From: CAYJLW01 sp964370965
GTDB taxonomy: Bacteria; Actinomycetota; Acidimicrobiia; UBA2766
Direction of reading: 5' to 3'
DNA length: 64,000 nucleotides
NCBI GenBank assembly: GCA_964370965.1
Contig: CAYJLW010000008.1
Location: 25,476 to 89,475 of the forward strand
Under the pieces are notes generated by a model that made no database searches, was not told where the DNA came from, and saw only the letters and a program-made list of their open reading frames with translations. Below are positions 58,015 to 64,000 of the stretch, piece by piece. Positions within the stretch are counted from its first letter, which is position 1; each line of letters starts with the position of its first letter. The translations under genes were made by a program, and so were the position numbers.

Positions 58015-60989
58015 GGCCGGACGAGCGGGCGTTCGAGGACGCGATCGAGGCGTCGTTGCTCACCGCCGGGGGGTACGCCAAGGGCGACCCGGGCGCCTTC
58101 GACGCCAGGCGGGGCTTGGACACCGGGCAGCTCTTCGCGTTCCTGCGGGGCACGCAGGCTGTGGAGTGGGACCGCCTCGTCAAGCTCCACGGCGGGGAGG
58201 AGGCGACGGCGGAGGCGGGCTTCGCCGACCGACTCGGGAAGCAGCTCGACGAGCGGGGCACGGTGGACGTGTTGCGCCACGGGGTGGTGGACCGGGGGGT
58301 GACGCTGCGCCTGGCGTTCTTCCGGCCCGCCCACGGCCTCACCCCCGAGCTCGTCGCCCGCTACGAGGCGAACCGTGTGACCGTTACCCGCCAGCTCCCC
58401 TTCGAGGCCGGCTCGCGCAGGACCCTGGACCTGGCCCTGTTCGTGAACGGCCTCCCCGTGGCCACCGCCGAGCTGAAGAACCCGCTGACAGGCCAGGGGG
58501 TGGAGGAGGCCGTCGTCCAGTACCGCACGGACCGGGACCCGGGGAACGTGACGTTGGCGCGCCGGGCGGTGGTGCACTTCGCCGTGGACCCGGAGCGGGT
58601 GGCGATGACGACCCGCCTGGCGGGGCCGGCGACGCAGTTCCTCCCCTTCAACCGCGGCTGCGGCGGTGGGGCGGGGAACCGGCCGAACCCCGCGGGGCAC
58701 CGCAGCGCCTACCTGTGGGAGCAGGTGTGGGCACGGGACGCCTGGCTCGACCTGCTCGCCCGCTTCGTGCACGTGGAGCGCCCGGAACAGGGCAGCCCGG
58801 CGGCGAGGCGGGCCGCGGAGGATGTCGTGTTCCCCCGCTTCCACCAGTGGGACGCCGTCCGGGCACTGGAGGCCGCCGCCCGGGCCGAGGGGCCGGGACG
58901 GACCTACCTCGTGCAGCACTCGGCGGGGTCGGGTAAGAGCAACACGATCGCCTGGCTGGCGCACCGGCTCTCGACCCTGCACGACGCCCAGGACGCCAAG
59001 GTGTTCGACAAGGTCGTGGTGATCACCGACCGTGTCGTGCTGGACCGCCAGCTCCAGGACACGATCTACCAGTTCGAGCACGTGCGGGGGGTCGTCCAGA
59101 AGATCGACGAGAGCTCGACCCAGCTCGCCGAGGCGCTCACCGGGGAGGCGGCCCGCGTCGTCGTCACGACCCTGCAGAAGTTCCCCTTCGTGGTCGACAA
59201 GGTCGCGGACCTCGGGCAGCGCCGCTACGCCGTCGTGATCGACGAGGCGCACTCTTCCCAGACGGGAGAGGCCGCCAAGGACCTCAAGGCCGTCCTCGGC
59301 TCCGGCCCCGCCAACGAGGCCGCCCTGGAAGCGGCGGAGGCCTTCGACACCGCCCTACCCGCGCCGGAGGACGCCGAGGAGGCCCTCGCCCGCCAGGTCG
59401 CCGCCCGGGGACGCCAGCCGAACCTGAGCTTCTTCGCGTTCACGGCGACGCCGAAGGCCAAGACCCTGGAGCTCTTCGGCACGTACGACAGGGCGACCCG
59501 CCGCTACGAACGCTTCCACCTCTACTCGATGCGCCAGGCGATCGAGGAGGGCTTCATCCTCGACGTGCTCGCGAACTACACGACCTACCGGACCTACTGG
59601 AAGATCTCCAAGACCGTCGCCGAGGACCCCGAGTACGACACGGCGAGGGCGAAGCGGGCGATCGCCCGCTTCGTGGAGCTCCACCCCCACAACCTCGACC
59701 AGAAGGCCGAGATCGTCGTGGAGCACTTCCGCGCCCGGACGGCCCGCAAGATCGGGGGGCTGGCCAAGGCGATGGTGGTGACGTCCAGCCGGCTCCACGC
59801 CGTGCGCTACAAGCAGGCGATCGACCGCTACCTCGCCGCGAAGCGCATCCACGACGTGGCCGCGCTGGTGGCGTTCTCCGGGAAGGTCCTCGACGGCGGC
59901 GACGCCTGGACCGAGGCGGGGATGAACGGCTTCCCGGAGAGCCAGACCGCTCTGCGCTTCGCCGGGGACGACTACCAGGTTCTCGTCGTGGCCGAAAAGT
60001 TCCAGACCGGCTTCGACCAGCCGCTGCTGCACACGATGTTCGTGGACAAGGTCCTCACCGGCTTGGCCGCCGTGCAGACCCTGTCGCGCCTCAACCGCAT
60101 CCACCCGGGCAAGGACGACACGTTCGTCCTGGACTTCCGCAACGACCCCGACACCATCCAGGAGGCGTTCGCGCCGTACTACGGCCGCACGGTCGCCCTG
60201 CCCACCGACCCGAACCTGCTCTACGACACCCGCAACGCCCTCGACGCCTACGACGTGCTCCGACCCGAGGAGGTCGAGGCCGTCGTGCGGCTCCTCCTCG
60301 CGGCGGGGGACCCCGAGGACCACGGGGCGGTCTACGCCGCGCTCGACCCGGCCGTGGAACGGTTCCGGACCGATCTCGACGCCGAAACCCAGGCGGACTT
60401 CCGGGACGACATCGACCGGTTCCTGCGGACCTACGGCTTCCTCTCCCAGATCGTGAACTTCGGGGACACGAAGCTGGAGCGGGACTTCCGGTACTGCCGG
60501 GCGCTGGCGGCGTGCCTCGGCCCCGGAGACGCCGAACGCCTCGACCTCGGTCGCGAGGTGGAGCTCACCCACCTCCGCCTCGAGGTCACCTCCGAGGGCT
60601 CGGTCGCCCTGGAGGGCGATGAGCGCGATGTCCGCCAGGTCTTCGACGGCCACGGCAGCGCCCGGGAACCCGACGAGGAGCCCCTCTCCCGCATCGTCGA
60701 ACTGCTCAACGAACGCTTCGGCCTCCACCTCACCGACGCCGACCAGCTCCTCTTCGACCAGTTCGAGGAGGAGTGGGCCGCCGACCCCGACCTCGCCGCC
60801 CAGGCGCGGAACAACACGCTGGAGAACTTCCGGCTCGTGTTCGAGAGGCTCTTCCTCGACACCGTCGTGAGCCGCATGGACGCCAACGAGGCGATCTTCA
60901 AACGGGTCCTCGACGACCCCGACTTTCGGGACCTCCTCGAAGCCCAGTACGTGCAGCGCATCTACGACCGCCTCCGCGCCGGCACATGA
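58011..60989 (+). CDS. hsdR: Type I restriction subunit HsdR
   Basis: 992 residues, full length. An N-terminal PD-(D/E)xK nuclease with Asp in TLDLALFVNG and E-x-K in ATAELKNP near 152 is followed by the SF2 translocase: Walker A HSAGSGKSNTIAWL near 303, KVVVITDRVVLDRQLQDT, DEAH in YAVVIDEAHSS near 409, TATPK, and the second RecA-like domain with MVVTSSRLHAVRYK, VVAEKFQTGFDQP and LSRLNR. The helical C-terminus that docks on the methylase is present. Alone, without HsdS, it has no way to choose DNA, so it is likely inactive unless another S/M set exists. Confidence 0.93.
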   Translation: MRPDERAFEDAIEASLLTAGGYAKGDPGAFDARRGLDTGQLFAFLRGTQAVEWDRLVKLHGGEEATAEAGFADRLGKQLDERGTVDVLRHGVVDRGVTLRLAFFRPAHGLTPELVARYEANRVTVTRQLPFEAGSRRTLDLALFVNGLPVATAELKNPLTGQGVEEAVVQYRTDRDPGNVTLARRAVVHFAVDPERVAMTTRLAGPATQFLPFNRGCGGGAGNRPNPAGHRSAYLWEQVWARDAWLDLLARFVHVERPEQGSPAARRAAEDVVFPRFHQWDAVRALEAAARAEGPGRTYLVQHSAGSGKSNTIAWLAHRLSTLHDAQDAKVFDKVVVITDRVVLDRQLQDTIYQFEHVRGVVQKIDESSTQLAEALTGEAARVVVTTLQKFPFVVDKVADLGQRRYAVVIDEAHSSQTGEAAKDLKAVLGSGPANEAALEAAEAFDTALPAPEDAEEALARQVAARGRQPNLSFFAFTATPKAKTLELFGTYDRATRRYERFHLYSMRQAIEEGFILDVLANYTTYRTYWKISKTVAEDPEYDTARAKRAIARFVELHPHNLDQKAEIVVEHFRARTARKIGGLAKAMVVTSSRLHAVRYKQAIDRYLAAKRIHDVAALVAFSGKVLDGGDAWTEAGMNGFPESQTALRFAGDDYQVLVVAEKFQTGFDQPLLHTMFVDKVLTGLAAVQTLSRLNRIHPGKDDTFVLDFRNDPDTIQEAFAPYYGRTVALPTDPNLLYDTRNALDAYDVLRPEEVEAVVRLLLAAGDPEDHGAVYAALDPAVERFRTDLDAETQADFRDDIDRFLRTYGFLSQIVNFGDTKLERDFRYCRALAACLGPGDAERLDLGREVELTHLRLEVTSEGSVALEGDERDVRQVFDGHGSAREPDEEPLSRIVELLNERFGLHLTDADQLLFDQFEEEWAADPDLAAQARNNTLENFRLVFERLFLDTVVSRMDANEAIFKRVLDDPDFRDLLEAQYVQRIYDRLRAGT

Positions 60990-61133
60990 CTTCCGCATCG
61001 AGCCCCCTTCCCGTCCCCCAGACTGCGCCGTCCGTGTGTGCTCGGTCATCCGGTTCGCCCGGCACCGGAGGTGCTGTCGCTCCTCGACGGCTGAACGTCG
61101 CCAGGGCTGCTCGGCCATGTCGCGGGGAGACCC

Positions 61134-62078
61134 GTGCCTCGGATCAACGTTCTCGTCACCGTCAAGGCGTACCCGGCTCTCAGCACGCGCTACGGAGAGG
61201 CCGTCTGCGTCGCCGGCCTGAGGCTGGGGGGTCTCATGGAGCCGCCGTCCTGGGTGCGGTTGTTCCCGCTTCCGTTCCGTGACCTCCCGAGCTGGAACCG
61301 ATTCAAGAAGTGGGACGAGATCGCCATCGAGGTCAGCGAGCACACCGGCGACAACCGGCCCGAGACGCTCCGGCCCGACCCCGATTCGATCGAAGTCGTT
61401 CGCAGCCTCGACACGTCGAGGAACTGGCAGGCGCGACGTGCTCATTTCGACCAGCTCGACCACCCCTCGATGTGCGAGCTTCGACGGCGCCAGGCACTTG
61501 AGGGGACGTCTCTCGGAGTTGTCCGACCGGCCGCGGTCCTGGATCTCCAGATCGAGGCTCGTCCCGCGGAAGACGACGCTGCAAGCATGTCAAGGCAGTT
61601 CCTGTCGGCTCAGCCGTCCTTCTTCGCTCCGGACAAGCAGCCGCTTGAGTCGATCCCGTACAGCTTCAAGTACCGCTACCGGTGCAAGGAGCCCGCTTGC
61701 CCGACACACAAGCAGTCCGTGATCGACTGGGAGATCCACCAGGCCTATCGGCGGTGGAGCAACGAGATGGCGGATCGGGCGTCGTTGGAGGCCGCCATAC
61801 GGGCGAAATGGATCGACGAGATGTTGCTCATTGCGTCGCTGCCAAGAAGTCCCGGACGACCGCGACCGCCTCCTGACGCAGCCGCGCAGCCTCTTCGTTG
61901 CCGTCGTCGGCGAGGAAGGTTCCGTAGGCGCGGGGACCGTCGTTGTCGGCCGATTCGAAGCGCTCCGCAAGCAGATGCAGCGCGTCGCGAACCTGCACTT
62001 CGTCACGGATCGCACTCTGTGCTGCGGTGCGGCCGGCGTCCTCCGGGCCCTCGCCGAAGTTCGCCAGGCAGTAGATGA
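61134..62078 (+). pseudogene. Unknown conserved protein, truncated at its 3' end
   Basis: Residues 1-230 look like a coherent protein: INVLVTVKAYPALSTRYGEAV, WVRLFPLPFRDLPSWNRFKKW, NRPETLRPDPDSIEVV, SMCELRRRQALEGTSLGVVRP, SFKYRYRCKEPACPTHKQSV and IDWEIHQAYRRWSNEM, including a CxxxxC-xH-type cluster. No function is known to me. From about 61830 the frame runs through the antisense of the convergent nucleotidyltransferase gene and becomes Arg/Pro-rich nonsense, so the real C-terminus is lost. GTG start with GGGGAG before it. Confidence 0.65.
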
Positions 62079-62670
62079 GGTCGTACGAGTCCTTGTTCTC
62101 ATGGCGGTCCTGGAACGCGAGGATCTTCAGGACGGTGTACGACATGATGTTCGCGACGCGCACGACGACCCTGGAGCGTCCGCCGTCGTCGAGGCGGTCC
62201 GCCTCGATCTCGCGTTCCACATGGTCCCGTGTGACGAGCTGCGCACCGCGGACGTTGAAGGCTCCAAGGCCGGAGCCCAGCCCCTCCTTCGGCTTGAAGA
62301 TCTTCCCCGGCTCGACCTGATCGGTCTCGCACAGGAACTCGACGATGACGGTCACACCTTCGATGTTCTTCGTCCACCGGAAGGAGGACCCCGCCTTGAA
62401 GCCCGCCTTCTTCAGATTGTTCTCCAGCGTCCGGTACGCCTCCGCGCTGTCGTCTTCGACGGCCAGGCCGATCACGAGGTCGACATCGGTGGTCCCGACG
62501 TGTGGCCGTGCTCCTTCGGGAAGGCTTCCCACGATGTAGCGGGGCGCGAGCCCACCGACGAGGTAGATGCGCTCGCTCCATGGGCCGATGTCGCCGAGAA
62601 GCGTCACCAGCGCGCGCTCGCAGCGCGCTGTCGTTACCTCGTCGTAGTCACTGTGATGGCGCTTGCTCAA
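61828..62670 (-). CDS. Nucleotidyltransferase, AbiEii-like (possible toxin)
   Basis: 280 residues. A minimal nucleotidyltransferase core is visible: YLVGGLAPRYIVG and TTDVDLVIGLAV (G-G ... T-D-V-D, the metal Asp pair), then TVIVEFLCETD with a third acidic residue. AbiEii-like toxins use this fold to transfer nucleotides, for example onto tRNA. Its ATG overlaps the stop of the partner gene (ATGA), so the two are made together. It may alternatively be a cellular nucleotidyltransferase of unknown target. Confidence 0.75.
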   Translation of the reverse strand: MSKRHHSDYDEVTTARCERALVTLLGDIGPWSERIYLVGGLAPRYIVGSLPEGARPHVGTTDVDLVIGLAVEDDSAEAYRTLENNLKKAGFKAGSSFRWTKNIEGVTVIVEFLCETDQVEPGKIFKPKEGLGSGLGAFNVRGAQLVTRDHVEREIEADRLDDGGRSRVVVRVANIMSYTVLKILAFQDRHENKDSYDLIYCLANFGEGPEDAGRTAAQSAIRDEVQVRDALHLLAERFESADNDGPRAYGTFLADDGNEEAARLRQEAVAVVRDFLAATQ

Positions 62671-63725
62671 AACCCGATGACCTCCTCGCGCAGCCGATCT
62701 GCTTGCTCCCGCCCGCGCCGCGGATCCTGGCGCAGATCGAGGAAGAGCCGGAACGGGTTGGCGGTCCAGATGTTGTTCACCTTCGCGCGGAACGCAAGAG
62801 GAGCATCGCCCTTGGCCTGCCTCAGTAGGATGTTGTGACCGTCCTGGACCACGTTGGCGCGCGCAGCGGCGGCGACCTCATTCAGCGCGACTGTGTCTGC
62901 CACCCAGATGTCCGTGACCGGTATCGCCGTGATGAACGGGGCGAGGCGTGCCGCTCCAGCCGGGCCGGTGACGGCGTGCTCGATCTTCGCTTCAGCGAGA
63001 GCGCTGCTCAGCGTCTTCGCCTGGGCGCGCGGATCGCGGGCGAGACGGAAGACCCGGAGCTGCTTGACGCCGCGGTCTCGCATCTCCTCGGCCCACAGAT
63101 CGAGGAGAGCGGTGGGGTTCTCGACGCGGCGCGTCCGCTTCGGACCGGCGCCCTCGACCTCCACCAGTTGCTCACGCTCCAGGCGCGCCAAGACGCGGTG
63201 CGCCAGTCCTACCGACACATCAGCCGCCTTCGCCAGATCCTGAACCTGCCACCTTCGTTGCGGTTCGCGGAGAAGTGCCTGGGCGGCGACGCCGGCCTTT
63301 CCGGTGAGCTTCACCGGAGGTTCGGCCTGGACCTCTCGGGTTGCAGGCGCCGGCCTGCCCTCGGTCCATAGGAAGACGCCAGGAAGCTTGACGCGCATGT
63401 TGCCCTGGGTGTCGATGACCCCGACTCCTGCGTCTTCAAGGAGGTGCCGCGCCTCCGCGGTTGTGCTGCGAGCAACCAACAGGAGGTGAATGCCCTTCGG
63501 CATGTGCCGGGCGTACTCGATGAGCTGGCGGGCGGCTGCGGCATTGGCCACCCGCTGGGCCTTCAACTCGACGACGTGGGCGACATCCCCGACACGGATC
63601 ACGATGCCCGGGTGGCGCTTGGTCGCGGCCGTCGGCGCGGCTGTCACACCCTGGATCTCCTGGAGGAGTCGGAGCACGTCCTTCTCCAGGGGTCCCTCGA
63701 TATTCATTAGCTGAGGCATATTCAC
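62667..63725 (-). CDS. AbiEi-like winged-helix regulator (possible antitoxin)
   Basis: 352 residues. The N-terminal 130 residues carry a small PD-(D/E)xK-like fold (GIVIRVGDVAHVVELKAQRV, HLLLVARSTTAEARHLLEDAG). A winged helix follows (RRWQVQDLAKAADVSVGLAHRVLARLEREQ), then a C-terminal domain (ANVVQDGHNILLRQAKGDAP). Architecture and pairing resemble type IV antitoxins AbiEi, which repress their own operon. GTG start at 63725 (or ATG 63719), inside an array of ATATTCAC half-sites and about 10 nt from a TATATT -10. Confidence 0.7.
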   Translation of the reverse strand: MNMPQLMNIEGPLEKDVLRLLQEIQGVTAAPTAATKRHPGIVIRVGDVAHVVELKAQRVANAAAARQLIEYARHMPKGIHLLLVARSTTAEARHLLEDAGVGVIDTQGNMRVKLPGVFLWTEGRPAPATREVQAEPPVKLTGKAGVAAQALLREPQRRWQVQDLAKAADVSVGLAHRVLARLEREQLVEVEGAGPKRTRRVENPTALLDLWAEEMRDRGVKQLRVFRLARDPRAQAKTLSSALAEAKIEHAVTGPAGAARLAPFITAIPVTDIWVADTVALNEVAAAARANVVQDGHNILLRQAKGDAPLAFRAKVNNIWTANPFRLFLDLRQDPRRGREQADRLREEVIGF

Positions 63726-63758
63726 AACGTCTGTGAATATAGCGGTGCTCGTGAATAT
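63700..63758. promoter_or_regulatory. Operator array of ATATTCAC half-sites
   Basis: ATATTCACA (63718-63726) and TGTGAATAT (63732-63740) form a perfect 9-bp inverted repeat with a 5-nt centre. Single half-sites follow at 63751-63758 (GTGAATAT) and 63700-63707 (ATATTCAT). The array covers the start codon and -10 of the AbiEi-like gene, so binding would block transcription. Confidence 0.7.
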
Positions 63759-63764
63759 TGGCTA
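63736..63764 (-). promoter_or_regulatory. Promoter of the AbiE-like operon
   Basis: TAGCCA (-35, 63764-63759) and TATATT (-10, 63741-63736) on the minus strand with a spacer of exactly 17 bp. The GTG is 10 nt past the -10, so the transcript has almost no leader. Confidence 0.55.
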
Positions 63765-63892
63765 CCCTCGATCTCGGTAGACCATCGTCGGATCATGCGG
63801 GTCGAGATCCTTCGGGGTGATCTCGACCGTGCCGCGCTGCTGGTCGCCACCCGCCCGGCCCCGTCGTCGACCTCCCTGCCTCTCAGCGGAGC

Positions 63893-64000
63893 CGGAGCAC
63901 GTTGCCGGTGACGAGGCGGTTGGCATCGGCGCACAGCCAGGTGATGACGTCGGCGACCTCGGAGGGATCTGCCACGTAGTGATGGTCGTGGTCCGACGCG
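63893..64000 (-). CDS. Short-chain dehydrogenase/reductase, C-terminal end (continues past window)
   Basis: The minus-strand frame entering from the window edge ends HHYVADPSEVADVITWLCAD and ANRLVTGNVLRLR, then TGA. EVAD-x2-x-WL-x-AD-x3-VTG is the usual end of classical SDR oxidoreductases. Nothing more can be said on substrate. Confidence 0.7.

Noticed and set aside
56769..59252. 827-codon minus-strand frame over hsdM and hsdR
   Set aside because: Antisense shadow with Val/Glu/Arg bias and no recognisable domain; hsdM and hsdR motifs are on the other strand.
59355..61463. 702-codon minus-strand frame
   Set aside because: Antisense of hsdR, composition typical of a shadow frame.
1..64000. 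rRNA, tRNA, CRISPR arrays, insertion sequences, attachment sites
   Set aside because: None recognised by reading. A covariance-model scan (tRNAscan-SE, Infernal) would be decisive for RNA genes and was not possible.

Overview
The window is high-GC DNA (about 70% by eye) with dense, short-spaced genes. Actinobacterial markers are present: CarD, a BldC-type regulator, MctB/SteA, an FtsR-type MerR regulator, a GarA-like FHA protein and TlyA. Two blocks keep the gene neighbourhood known from Mycobacterium tuberculosis (tlyA-nadK-recN-steA-mctB-pyrG-xerD and pgsA2-gcvH-garA-ftsR-bifunctional nuclease). The organism is therefore an actinomycete in the broad sense (Actinomycetota), not a Mycobacterium. 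Two runs of N, one flanked by an exact 55-bp duplication, show that this is a scaffold from a draft or metagenome assembly.

Layout. 1-2.2 kb: the end of a YcaO gene and a long TfuA gene, a peptide-backbone modification pair. 2.3-13.6 kb: single housekeeping and envelope genes (MenB/BadI-type crotonase, VIT1-type transporter, BldC-like regulator, secreted CAP protein, CarD, PhoD-type phosphatase, membrane histidine kinase, M20 peptidase, HD protein, TraR/DksA protein). 13.7-30.5 kb: a long minus-strand series with many ATGA/GTGA stop-start overlaps. It runs from a TPR protein and tlyA through nadK, recN, steA, mctB, murJ, a glycosyltransferase, a large membrane phosphatase-like protein and a MraY-like transferase to pyrG, ald and xerD. 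It joins rRNA methylation, NADP supply, DNA repair and cell-wall lipid-carrier steps. 30.5-44 kb: metabolic and transport genes (DUF1015, SSB-like, beta-propeller lipoprotein, EamA transporter with a His-rich tail, acyl-CoA dehydrogenase, two MBL hydrolases, FbaB aldolase, and a PotD-like binding protein with a USP and an APC permease). 44-54.3 kb: the second conserved block, holding two MerR regulators, the bifunctional nuclease, hpt, a D-Ala-D-Ala carboxypeptidase, FtsR, a zinc-ribbon FHA protein, GcvH, a fused sugar-nucleotidyltransferase/phosphomannomutase-like protein and a PgsA-like enzyme.

54.3-64 kb is an accessory region. It opens with a PilZ protein and a fused nucleotidyltransferase/CDP-alcohol phosphotransferase of the inositol-phosphate (IPCT-DIPPS) kind, whose base composition is visibly less GC-rich than its neighbours. 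A defence-like stretch follows: a type I restriction-modification locus with hsdM cut short, hsdS reduced to its last codons and hsdR intact; an unknown gene that has lost its 3' end; and an AbiE-like regulator/nucleotidyltransferase pair behind an array of ATATTCAC half-sites. The window closes inside a short-chain dehydrogenase.

No rRNA, tRNA, CRISPR array or insertion sequence was recognised. Several genes have a TANNNT hexamer only 6-10 nt before the start codon, which fits leaderless transcripts.
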